A stretch of DNA of 64,000 nt, taken from NCBI GenBank assembly GCA_003956705.1, contig QZCP01000175.1, positions 1-64,000 on the forward strand, given 5' to 3'. The notes under the pieces are model-generated. The model was given only the letters and a program-made list of their open reading frames with translations, searched no databases and was not told where the DNA came from. Every line of letters starts with the position of its first letter. The first letter of the stretch is position 1. The DNA is from Brevipalpus yothersi. Lineage: Eukaryota; Arthropoda; Arachnida; Trombidiformes; Tenuipalpidae. The translations under genes were made by a program, and so were the position numbers. This document shows positions 11,664-20,948 of this stretch, in pieces.

Positions 11664-11946
11664 CAGGGCTACCAAGGATCAAATGTCAAAATTAGATCCT
11701 TATTTTTTTCGAGAACGAAAAAAAGAATCATCTTGAATTTCCCACCACCATGAAACGCACGAATTTCACCAAATTTCTGTTCGGTTAGAACTTTGTTCGC
11801 CATGGCTGGAAAAATCAACTGATCGCTTCTTTAGACAAAAAATCGGAGCTACTACTTTCAGACGGCATTGTCTAAATTATCCTATCTGTGACCGGTGGAA
11901 AGATATAAAAAATGAAATTTTTGACGTTTCATCTTCGGTAGCCCTA
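11664..11946. mobile_element. MITE with TA target, TIR CAGGGCTACC
   Basis: A 283-bp insert begins CAGGGCTACCAAGGATCAAA and ends TTCATCTTCGGTAGCCCTA, giving about 28 bp of imperfect terminal inverted repeat. It is flanked by TA at 11662-11663 and 11947-11948. Paralogous blocks at about 7490-7520, 24585-24615 and 44570-44595 run straight through this point without it, so they act as empty-site references. No ORF. Probably mobilised by a Tc1/mariner/pogo-type transposase. Confidence 0.75.
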
Positions 11947-11948
11947 TA

Positions 11949-12530
11949 TTTACCATGATCTGATCCTATTTTTGATGATGATGGAGGTAACCACTTTACA
12001 GACTATCGGAATCAGTCCATGAACTTCAATTGGGATGGTGCCCGTGGAATTACATACATAGTGTGTGAAAAAACTGATACTTCATCTCATCAAATGATTT
12101 GATCTCAAAATGTGGTCAAGATCATTTCCTTTCCTAAGACCTGAGATTCAGGTCAAATGAAGTGATGATCAAAACTCATCGATTATATGAACGAAGTCGT
12201 GAGGAGTTCATCGAATAATAGTAATCATTCGAAGCTCGAGACCAGAGTTTATCAAGGAAAAGAAAGGCATGCACTCAGGACTTCAATCCATCGCAAACAT
12301 AGAAGATACTAACATTAATTGTCAGTTTATCGGAGATCATGGATTGAAATTTCGAACGAATGAATTTTATCGATTAAGGGAGCACTGGCAGGAAGAGGAT
12401 GGAGAGATACTTCTTCTCCCAAATATTGTTGTTTTGTTAACTATTGTTGGGATATTTCAAAATAATTTTTTCGAGGCTTTTTACCATTCCTTTAGGGTGC
12501 ATGCGATGCGTGATTTTGAACACTTTTCTC
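11949..12530 (+). promoter_or_regulatory. 5' flank duplicon of Sema gene B
   Basis: Very close to the upstream region of gene C (24620-25176), including a 30-codon open stretch at 12269 that is repeated at 24914. The conserved 110-bp leader ends at the gene B start. The upstream ATG at 12501 is in frame with the main start here, not a closed uORF. Confidence 0.5.
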
Positions 12531-14216
12531 ATGCTTGGTTTACTTCTGCTAGAGATCGTTATCTTGGTCAATTCTCGAATATCTTATTGTCATGATGAAA
12601 ATGAGATGGTGAATTTTAGTGATGTTGTGGCTCAGATTGATCATATCTCCGAAATATCTCTCGCACAAACCAGAATATATTATGGTGGGAATGTGTCTTT
12701 GGTTTTTGATGCAAACTTGATCAATTCAATACAATACAAGACCATTTTTCTCAAACCTTTCAACGGCTGGGCACTGTGCTCCTGGAGTTACCATTATTTC
12801 GTTGTGAAGCCTGATGGAAGGCGATTTACTGCAAAGAAAGATGGAAATATTTACTTCGAACCAATGAGCAACAATGGTTTTTCGGCTTATAAAACCGAAT
12901 CTGGGAGAGAATTTGGTAACTTTACATTGCAGGCTATTGACACACAAAAAGGCAGAGTATCAGATTACAAGAATTTGACTATTCTTGATATACCAATAAC
13001 GAAAAATGAATACTGGTCTGAGGAGAGAATCTTTGAATGGAACAGAGAATTTTTTTTATGCGCATCTTCACGAAGTTCAATCATATTGATTATTCGTCTC
13101 AAAAGTTTGCCTAAAAATATTGACATGAAAGGGACATACATTTCAAGTTTCTTTATTGATGGGGATGAATTACCTAGCTTCCTACCATCATATCCTGATC
13201 CTATCCTGTATTTTACTAGATTCGAGGGTCGATTGGAGAGTAAACTTTGTTCGATAAGATTGAAACATGCTCTGAAAATATCCGATGAGGGCCTCGAAAG
13301 ATGCAGAAACGATGGAAAATACCCGTCATTCTTTCTTAATCTTGAACCGTTTATCTACAATCAATCTCGAGTATCATGGCTTGCTGGAAAAAAATGTGAG
13401 GAAGTTATTCCTCTGTTTCATTTCAATGAATCCATCTCTTGCTTCAATATGAGTAGGCTACCAAACACGTCGGTGACTTACTCTGTTGGCTTAGACTTCA
13501 ATGCCAAGATTTTGGCTTATTTTAAGGAAGATAAAGATTTCAGATGTGATCTCGATAAAGAAGATAGAGCTAAGTGTACACCTGAAAGAATACAACCTAT
13601 TCAGGAACAAATAAGATCAACTTATTGGAACTTCGATAATTTCACTCTGCTTCGTTGGACTGAGAGAGGCCAGAGCAAACAATTTAGGCTCCTCGATTGT
13701 GAATATTTTTCATCATGTTCTCTTTGTACACTGTATGGAGCTTTCGATTGCCGATGGAATTCTTCGAGATGTATCAAAAAGAGAAGAAGTGATGAAGGAA
13801 CTCAAATTCAATGCTATCCTAATGTAACGGCTGTAGCTCAGAATGTAGGACTATTCACCAATGAATTTGAAATCAAAATCAAATTGCCTCACAATTTGAA
13901 TAAGAAAGCTAAAGAGAGTGCTTCTGTTACAGTTGAAGGTGGAGAAACTTTTACTGTTGAATACTTGGATGTTTATTACCTGTTCCATACGAAAGAAGCC
14001 AATTTCAAAAATCCAAGGATCAACATCAAGCGTGGATCATATGTTATGGTCAATTCTTTCACCATTCAGTTGGAGTCAGGTAGTGGAATGCATGATTTAA
14101 TCTTGGTATTGGTTTTATCCATGGTCGCAATAATTTTAGTTATTCTAACTACTTTCTATTTCTATGCTATCTGCCTTAAAAGTAGTGAAGATGATGAGCC
14201 AGTCTCCATAACTTGA
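12531..14216 (+). CDS. Plexin-like Sema/PSI/IPT membrane protein, gene B
   Basis: 561 codons, intact. The frame is open upstream to 12444, but I choose the ATG at 12531 because it aligns with the signal peptide start (MLGLLLLEIVIL) of the paralogues. Its first 150 residues (INSIQYKTIFLKPFNGWALC) resemble gene C rather than A, D, E, F or G. PSI module near DCEYFSSCSLCTLYGAFDC. The 3' part (VTVEGGETFTVEYL, TM helix, tail SSEDDEPVSIT) is the type I cassette shared with A and F. The extended in-frame N-terminus adds 29 hydrophobic residues or, from the nearer ATG at 12501, 10 (MRCVILNTFL). Whether these are translated is unknown. Confidence 0.85.
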   Translation: MLGLLLLEIVILVNSRISYCHDENEMVNFSDVVAQIDHISEISLAQTRIYYGGNVSLVFDANLINSIQYKTIFLKPFNGWALCSWSYHYFVVKPDGRRFTAKKDGNIYFEPMSNNGFSAYKTESGREFGNFTLQAIDTQKGRVSDYKNLTILDIPITKNEYWSEERIFEWNREFFLCASSRSSIILIIRLKSLPKNIDMKGTYISSFFIDGDELPSFLPSYPDPILYFTRFEGRLESKLCSIRLKHALKISDEGLERCRNDGKYPSFFLNLEPFIYNQSRVSWLAGKKCEEVIPLFHFNESISCFNMSRLPNTSVTYSVGLDFNAKILAYFKEDKDFRCDLDKEDRAKCTPERIQPIQEQIRSTYWNFDNFTLLRWTERGQSKQFRLLDCEYFSSCSLCTLYGAFDCRWNSSRCIKKRRSDEGTQIQCYPNVTAVAQNVGLFTNEFEIKIKLPHNLNKKAKESASVTVEGGETFTVEYLDVYYLFHTKEANFKNPRINIKRGSYVMVNSFTIQLESGSGMHDLILVLVLSMVAIILVILTTFYFYAICLKSSEDDEPVSIT

Positions 14217-14327
14217 TGGTAGTTCATCTCATCATGCAGCTCATTATGCGAAATTCATTGAGCTATTTAATTGTAGTGGACCTCTCCTCTATCCACACAA
14301 TCAACTTTTTATGTGCATGTACATTCT

Positions 14328-14333
14328 AATAAA
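14328..14333 (+). terminator. Poly(A) signal of gene B
   Basis: AATAAA starts 112 bases after the stop, the same position as in genes A and F. Confidence 0.6.
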
Positions 14334-14699
14334 TTGATACAGATTAGTGAATGCATTATTTGTAACACCAAATAAATTCAACGCAGTTTCTTATCTAACC
14401 TTTTATGGTGAGCTCTTCACCCAACTGCGAAGAAAGGCTTGCTAAACAGTTGAGCCATGATGATTGAATTTCCTGAGGAGAATGAGTAACGAGTTTCTTT
14501 ATCATTTCCTGTACATCTTACAAGGGAAGGTCGGGAGGTTTCAGTTACCGATTTTTCTGAGACTGGTGGCAAATTATAGTACTTGATGTGCTTGATAATG
14601 TGATATATGTCTTTTATCCGCAAAATTAGCCATTATGGAGAAAAACGGCTTTGAAAAAATCGATAAGCATCAGTTCCTTGGTTAACCTTATCAAAAAGT

Positions 14700-14781
14700 A
14701 TAGGCAGCAGTAGTACAGTGGATAAAGGCTTGAGTATCCCCTTTTGCCCGGGCTCAAAACCCGGAACAGAACATTTTTTTT
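14700..14781 (+). other. tRNA-like Pol III unit (A box, B box, T-run)
   Basis: TAGTACAGTGGATAAAGG resembles an A box. CCGGG-CTCAAAA-CCCGG (14748-14764) forms a perfect 5-bp T-arm with a 7-base loop matching the B box. A T8 run follows at 14774-14781. The acceptor and anticodon stems do not pair convincingly, so this is not a functional tRNA; it is more like a SINE head or tRNA fossil inside the transposon. Confidence 0.45.
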
Positions 14782-14823
14782 CTCGTTAATTACATGGAAT
14801 TTATGTGTTTCAATGCATTTAAA

Positions 14824-16471
14824 CTATTCTGGAGCATCAGAAATCGGATGAAAATTAATATTAGGATTGAATAAATGAGTAATACACAAAATAGTCCCAC
14901 AATGAGCGCATCTCATGAATGCTATATCTTGGCAGCCTTCTTTGAAGCAGGGTTCATTTCTGAAGGAGAAGTTGATAGTGAGAACATTATCAAACTGTAT
15001 GATGGCTTCGGTAACAGCATACACTGAAGCTTGTCAGGCATAACGAAGCATAGGCTGGAATTTTTTACTCAAAAGTTGGTTGTATACGATGGAATGCATT
15101 TTCATGATGAAGATACGGTCACGAAGTTTTTCCTCTACTTTGGGATCACCTAAATTCCTGATTTGATCTTGTATACGACGAACCAAGATCTTGTATTGAC
15201 GGAAAAAATAAACGTCAAGTGGTTAAATATACTTTTTAGTGCGAGGGGGGATGTAACGAATTTTCAATCGGTTGGGATTGGGAATAACTTCGTACAGTTT
15301 ATCATCTTTTTGTGCTGTCCAAGAATCTTGGAGTAATAGAGTTTTGTCAGAAATAACTGGCTGGAGACAAGTTGTTATCCAATATTTGACAGTACCCTTT
15401 GTCATCTCACCACTTGTAGTAGATGTTACAACAATATTTTAAGGTGTGTTGTCTTTTATATCTTTTGCAACTCTCGGGCCAAATTTACCATCTTTCTCCT
15501 GGAAGCAAAGGAAGAGCTTTGGGGCCAATTTACTGGCATTGGAGATGAGAACTTGGATCGTGTATGAGTGAGTTAAAGCATTCATATTCTGGACCAGAGC
15601 AGGTGTCTCTTTCTCTCCAGTATCACTCAAAGTTCTCCTGAAACCATTTCATAACTAAAACCAGATTGGTCAGTGTTCCATACATCTTCATCATCAAGAT
15701 TATTGGATGACTTGAGCTGATTGATATCATTCACGAACTTTTTAGCTTCTCCTAGTTTTAGCTTGCCTCATCATTTCTAGTGCGTAAAGTCACAAATTTG
15801 GTGATTCTTCGGGATGATACTCGATGTTTTCTTTTAAAATCTTGAATGAAAGTACGGCTGGCAATAAAATCATTGAGCTGAACCTCACGAGCAGCTTGAA
15901 TCGCCCAGCTTTTCAAGGTCCAATCATAAACAGGTTGCAACCCATCTCTAGCTTCCCTAAACCAAGAGTAAAGCAAGGTCCTGATTTGTGTGAGTTTATA
16001 AGTTCGATTTCCTCCTTGCTTTAGAAAGTCTATCACACTTTTTAGTTCGTGACCATTCATATCAGCATGGTGTTTGAGAGCTGCTGAAAAACCTCTGTCC
16101 TCATAGTCTTGTTTGATTCTCATCATTTCATCCCATGTGTATCGTTCTTCGATGGGAATTGGCTTCTTCTTTTTTTGAGGGCTTGGCTCATATTCTGATT
16201 GCGAGGATTCTCCCGCCTTATCATCACTCTCTCCCTCACTCTCGTTGCCTTCATCATCATCTTCAGTTTCACCATAATCATCATCATCAAGATAATGCTC
16301 TTCTTGAAGTTCCCCCTGTCCAGTTGCCTGTTTGTGAATTATATCATATAAAATTCGAGCGAATCGGACGTCAGCAGCTGTTGGCTCACTCTCTGGATAA
16401 TTTTGGGTGCTGAATTTTTCAGCAAGAAGTCGACAAACTGTTTTCGGGTTTACCAAAATCATCTTGTTCAC
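14824..16471 (-). pseudogene. pogo-like transposase, degenerate
   Basis: Reading on the minus strand, 237 codons (16471 to 15758) carry an Asp/Glu-rich segment and a CENP-B-type DNA-binding region (LQPVYDWTLKSWAIQ...ASRTFIQDFKRKH...SRRITKF). After a frameshift comes VWNTDQSGFSYE (first catalytic Asp, about 15680). After another frameshift comes LLLQDSWTAQ (second Asp) and, past a TAA, PLDVYFFRQ (third Asp), giving a DDD triad typical of pogo. A C-terminal Cys/His-rich end (RCAHCGTILCITH) ends at 14824. Two frameshifts and three in-frame stops (15439, 15223, about 15025) make it inactive. Confidence 0.8.
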
Positions 16472-16483
16472 ATGAAATTTAAA

Positions 16484-16605
16484 TCTTCATCACCACCACC
16501 AAGTGAACTTTAAATTGTTGCAATCAATTCTTCATCACCACCACCAAGTGAACTCTAAATTGTTGCGATCAAATTTTCATCATCATCAGCAAGTGAACTT
16601 CATCT
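16484..16605. repeat. Three 43-46 bp tandem repeats
   Basis: CTTCATCACCACCACCAAGTGAACT... repeats three times just upstream of the transposase start, the third copy diverged to TCATCATCATCAGCAAG. Confidence 0.75.
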
Positions 16606-16617
16606 CTGGAGGAATAG

Positions 16618-16692
16618 TGTATATGTATGCATATGTTTACGTGTATATATATATGTATATATGTGTATATGTGTATATGTGTAAATGGGTAT
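16618..16692. repeat. TATATG/TGTATA microsatellite
   Basis: An imperfect TATATGTG run of about 75 bp. Confidence 0.8.
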
Positions 16693-17172
16693 ATAAAAAA
16701 CTTACTTTAAGGGCGATACAGTGAATATTTCTGCCTGAAAATTCACCAAAACATCCTTTGGATAATGGTCAACAATAATTTTAAAAATTCAAACCTTAAA
16801 AAATTCTTTAAATACAATTTAATTGGCAAAATAGCCACAAACACAATCACTTGTACTAGCCCTCTCAAGAGCACTCAAACAATAGAAAAATGGCCTCAGT
16901 GCTTAAATTTTGGCCTGAGTGGCCTTCTCCGCTCACTCAGAACCGCTCATTTTGTTCTAAAAAGGCCAAAGAACCCGTTTTCCAATTCGATGACTACTAG
17001 CGCCATCTATTGAAATTTTGAGTAATTCTTGCCAAAATTCTGGGCCATATCAGCCGAATGAATCATTTTGCGGATGGCAGACTATTTTTTTCGGTTTCAG
17101 CGACTTAAGTTCTATAAAAAAATCTAACTTGATCAAAATCGGTGACTGAAACCTCCCGGCCTTCCCTTTTTA

Positions 17173-17386
17173 GGTTCTTTTTCTGATAAACAGATTATCC
17201 TCAGTAGTAAAGAAGGGAGTATTCCAACCCATACCTGGTTTGAGGAGATAGTTCTACAGGCTCAGAGCCTAGACTGAAAGACAGACAGTGTGTCTAGAGG
17301 GAGAGTTCAAACTTCAAATGATGATGTGACGGGATGAAACAATTTTTGCTGACAAGGGTGTGGTTTGTGTTTTCTAGGAAAATTTT
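17173..17386. other. Type I flank remainder and spacer
   Basis: The first 40 bases continue the flank split by the pogo-like element. I see no further feature. Confidence 0.4.
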
Positions 17387-17392
17387 TTTATT
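17387..17392 (-). terminator. Poly(A) signal on minus strand
   Basis: AATAAA on the minus strand, about 160 bases beyond the stop of the ORF at 17555-17911. Confidence 0.45.
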
Positions 17393-17554
17393 AATCAGAG
17401 TGAAGCATGCTACAATTAGAAAAAGCTTATGAGCACATCAAATTGAGAGGAATTTTCACAAGTTTCGCAGATTTTCATGAATCTTATTTTTTGATTGAAT
17501 AGTTTGGGAAAACAGTTATTGAAGAAACTTTTCTCACGACATTGGAAGAAGGGT

Positions 17555-17911
17555 TCAGTTTGGAGAAGAAGCAAGCCTCCGTGGCGCTTTGAGTAGATAT
17601 TTTTCATATATCTCATAGGCATTGAGTTTTTTCTCTTTCTCGCCGATCTCGCCAGCCTTCGAAAGGTCCTCTGTGATACACTGATTGAGTGAATCAAAGT
17701 GTTTGATGAACTCGAGCCGGCGTTCGATTAGTATGTCCCTCTCACGTAGGCAAGAATTATGCTGACTACATTCACTTGCTTCTCTCTTATACGCCTCTAT
17801 CAAATTATAAATATCATAATATAAGGTTCTATATCGAGCAAGAATATCTTCCAATTGATTTTCCAAACAATTGATGTGAACAGGTAAAGGAGCAGCACAC
17901 ATATTCAGCAA
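17555..17911 (-). CDS. Unidentified small coiled-coil-like protein
   Basis: 118 codons, starting MLNMCAAPLPVHINCLENQLEDIL and continuing as charged, helix-rich sequence (ARYRTLYYDIYNLIEAYKRE, RERDILIERRLEFI) to the stop. No signal peptide or TM segment. Composition is unlike the surrounding repeat-derived ORFs, it has four Cys, and a minus-strand AATAAA follows. It looks like a small cytoplasmic helical protein. I do not recognise the family, and the possibility of further exons upstream (in the purine-rich region at 18000-18100) cannot be excluded. Confidence 0.5.
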   Translation of the reverse strand: MLNMCAAPLPVHINCLENQLEDILARYRTLYYDIYNLIEAYKREASECSQHNSCLRERDILIERRLEFIKHFDSLNQCITEDLSKAGEIGEKEKKLNAYEIYEKYLLKAPRRLASSPN

Positions 17912-18299
17912 TGTTTTTCGGAGAAGTCAGATACGAGAGAGCAAAACAAAATTAAGTAGTCCATTAGCTTAATCATCTTATATAAATGAAAATTTTTTTC
18001 GGCTGCACGGTGAAAATGCGCGGGAAGGAGAGAGAGAAAGAAAGAGAGAAAGAGAGAGAAAAAAAGCAAGAAAAACGGCTCCGAGAAGGCTAGGTCAGAA
18101 CAGTGGCCATATCGAGAGCGCGCTGTGCCTTCTCCAGGGGCGTTTTTGTTTTTGTTTTTTTCCTCCACCCAACCCATCTTACCTCACAATGAGTGTGGTG
18201 CCCATGAATGCCATTGTTTCTGGCTCTCCCACCTGCATTCGCTCGCCCACCCTCCAACAGGCGGGGTAAGTTCAATTAAAAAAATTGATTAAATTGAAA
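17912..18299. other. Spacer upstream of the small minus-strand gene
   Basis: No gene supported. It contains a GA-rich run (about 18022-18066) and a moderately GC-rich stretch at 18090-18265 that could hold the promoter of the 17911 minus-strand ORF. Confidence 0.35.
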
Positions 18300-19330
18300 A
18301 TTTAAAAATGAGCCTCTCTCTTTCTTCCTCCTTTTTTCCTTCTTCGTTTCTCTCTCTCTCACACACAAACATTTCACACACACATATACAGACATTTCCT
18401 CTTTTTCTTGGTCTCTTTCACTCACTCTCTACCTCTCCATCTCTCAACACACACACAGATACACACACACACACATTCTCTCTTTCAACCTTTCTCTCTC
18501 TCCCTCCCTCTCTCTCTTCCAACACCTACACACAGGAACCCTTTCTCTTTCTTTCTTTCTCTCTCTCACTCTCTTGATACACACACAGCCCCACACACCG
18601 CCCCTCACACAAACACACACTCTCTTTCTTTCTCTCAACACACACACAAACAGTCTCCCTTTCTCTCAGTTTCTCTCTCTCTCTCTTACTTACAACCATT
18701 CTCTTTATCCTTCTCTTCTTCTCAGCGCACACACACATACACAATCTCCAGCTTTTTCTCTCTCTCTTTCTCAGCCATAGCATCTCTCACACACATACAC
18801 ATACACATGCACATATACAATTTCTTTAATTCTCTCTCTTTCTCCTGTCGCTCAGCTCTTCTCACACACACACACAAAATCTATCTTTCTCTCTCTTTCT
18901 CAGCCCAGCCACATACTCCCTCCTCTCTTTCTCCTTATCACACACAGACACACACACACTTGCTTTCTCTCTCTTTTTCCTCTCTATCTTCTCCCTCTCA
19001 GCCAGTTCCTAAGCCGCACAGCTCATCTTTCTCTCTCTTTCTCTCTTTCAGCCTCTGAGGCTCGTATTCTCTCTCTCAGCCATACATAAACTCTCTCCAT
19101 CTTCCAACAACATACATACATACATAAAATTTCTCTTTTCTCTCGTTTAGCATCTCATACAGAAACAAATACCTACTCACTCTCTCTCTTCTCTCTCTTT
19201 TCTCTCTCTTAGTCCCACAGCCTCTGCCCTCCGCTTACCATCTCTGCATATCGGACCTCGAGTCTCTCTCTCTTTCTCTCTCTCCCTTCTTCCTCTCATC
19301 TCCATTCAACATACTCACTCACACACATAC
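18300..19330. repeat. 1-kb compound CT/CACA microsatellite (pyrimidine/CA tract)
   Basis: Continuous alternation of (CT)n/(TTTC)n with (CA)n blocks. Purine content on the + strand comes almost only from the A of CA. The long + strand frame through it (18408-19058) is low-complexity Ser/Leu/His/Thr and is not a gene. Confidence 0.9.
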
Positions 19331-19369
19331 TAACTCATAGCCTGTATTCTCATGCTGATTTTTCGTGAC

Positions 19370-19396
19370 AAGACTGGGGAGATAGGCCCCAGTCTT
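19370..19396. other. Perfect 10-bp hairpin
   Basis: AAGACTGGGG pairs with CCCCAGTCTT across a 7-base loop. It lies about 600 bp upstream of the Helitron-like remnant and just after the microsatellite. It could be a transposon-end hairpin, but no CTRR terminus follows at the usual distance. Confidence 0.45.
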
Positions 19397-19980
19397 TAGT
19401 TTAGTTTTCTGTTAGGATCTTGGAGAGTGGATGGTCCCTCATGAGCAAGGTGCCTCCACAGGAGTTGCCCGCATTGAACGATGCAGCGAAGGATGTCCGC
19501 ATAAACACAGCCTGGGTGAGCCCCTTTCATCGGAGTGAAACGTCATGCTACCCGATTTTTGTCTGTAGTTATTAGTTAGATGATAGTATGCTTGGAAGGG
19601 TCTATTCGCCTTCCCATTCATAGGTGATGTTCTTGCATTTCATGCATACAATCTCACATGAATGAAACATTCTTACATTTTATGTATATCAAACTTCGAT
19701 CGAATTGATGGTCATTATTCCTATGTGTTATCTAAATTCATGCTGCAAGAGGAGATGGGAATGACCATTTACCCCTGGCTCACCCGCTCCTCCACTAATC
19801 CACCAATGCTGATGGGAGAGGAGATCTTCCATAAGAAATGTGGTTTGGGTAGTACTAGGTTGTCTTTAATAGGATGACCGATGATGGAAGTAAAGTCAGC
19901 AATCCTGTGATTCTTCACTATCATATTGTAATTAACTCTTAATATTTGCATTGTATCTAAATTTCAATAGCTCGATCCAT
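19397..19980. other. Spacer
   Basis: No supported gene. It may be the 5' part of the Helitron insert, whose ends I cannot define. Confidence 0.3.
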
Positions 19981-20948
19981 GTTGATCCTCTGGATGATTT
20001 GGATGAAGATTATCTAGGATGTATGGATAGAGAGTGTAATAGCTGTGGGGCTATTCACTTCCCAATGGTGATAACTTCCGGTAAATAAATCGAGATGTGC
20101 CGCTATAGAAAAGAAGTTGCACCAGATGATGATCCAGTACCACCACCACCTATGATTGAGTTGATGACTAGAGAGAGATCCGAATCACGGAGCCTCTTAG
20201 CTAATATACGAACTTACAATAACTCGTTGGCGTTTGGGTCATTCGATTGCTCTGTTAAGGAAGGATATCTTCGATAGTATCCATACTTTTCCAAGATTTA
20301 TGGTCAAGTTTACCATGCCGCTCCATCTGTCCATCCCCCTGGTGCAGCAGATCCAAAGTTTGCTCAGCTATACATATTTGATGGCGAACAAATGCGAAGA
20401 AGAGGAGAAGAGCAGGCAGGTAGTTACCATTTTGATCCAGCGTTGATGATTCAGCTACACGAACTCATAGTCAGTGTTAATCCCTACGCTGCATCCTCCA
20501 AGATGATGCACGAGATCGAGCGTGAAGAAAATTCGAGAGCCATACAAACCAATGTTGTGCCAAGAAAAATTTATAGGCGGCTGAATTCTAACACCAATTT
20601 AGATCCCAGGAGATTTAATGAGCCCGAGGCCAATGAGATAGCTGCTTCACGAGCGAAGATGGTGCTCCTCCATCCCGTAGATGATTTGATATTGTCATAC
20701 ATCCACGAACGTTGGTCAACCAAGAATATGGAGGCATCGGGGCGATTAGAGTGGAAGGCCTTTTCCGAATCGAACGAATTAATCCTCGTTGTAAGCCCAT
20801 GAAATATCTTTTTTTTCCCACTCGGAGAGCAAGGATATCGTGATGACTCACCTAGTCAGATAACGCTGAAGAAACAGAACATGGTTTTTTTGATAGAGTA
20901 TTACTCCTATAAGTTGCAGTTACGATATGGTTCAGTGGTGATCTAAAA
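19981..20948 (+). pseudogene. Helitron replicase relic (Helitron-like N-terminal domain)
   Basis: One + strand frame, broken by TAA near 20083 and TAG at 20275-20277, reads as the conserved Helitron Rep front: CMDRECNSCGAIHFP (20013-20060), RTYNNSLAFGSF (20208-20243), YGQVYHAAPSVHPPGAADPK then FAQLYIFD (20297-20385) and NPYAASSKMMHEIE (20480-20521). After the stop at 20802 and a shift in a T-run, FPLGEQGYRDD and EYYSYKLQLRYGS continue the family pattern. The Rep HUH motif and helicase domain are not seen, so only a fragment remains. Confidence 0.75.

Larger units (their letters stand above)
14521..17170 (-). mobile_element. pogo-like (Tc1/mariner superfamily) DNA transposon, dead
   Basis: The terminal inverted repeats are CAAGGGAAGGTCGGGAGGTT... 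on the left and, inverted, AAAAGGGAAGGCCGGGAGGT on the right. The homology runs on through TTTCAGTYACCGATTTT. Each end abuts TA (14519-14520 and 17171-17172). The host sequence on the left (CATTTCCTGTACATC) and right (GGTTCTTTTTCTGATAAACAG) together rebuild the unbroken paralogous flank seen at about 53820-53865 and 49865-49915, an empty-site reference. It encodes a broken minus-strand transposase and also contains tandem repeats, a TATG microsatellite and a tRNA-like unit. Confidence 0.85.

Noticed and set aside
12269..12595. 108-codon ORF upstream of gene B, partly repeated at 24914 and 55926
   Set aside because: The counterparts before genes A and E are closed by stops, so similarity comes from duplicated flank, not from coding constraint.
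14700..14772. Functional tRNA gene
   Set aside because: Only the T-arm and box-like motifs fit; acceptor and anticodon stems fail to pair.
16484..16605. CRISPR-like repeat array
   Set aside because: Units are contiguous tandem repeats without unique spacers in a eukaryotic transposon.
18408..19058. 216-codon + strand ORF
   Set aside because: It is the translation of a CT/CA microsatellite; low complexity and open in both strands.
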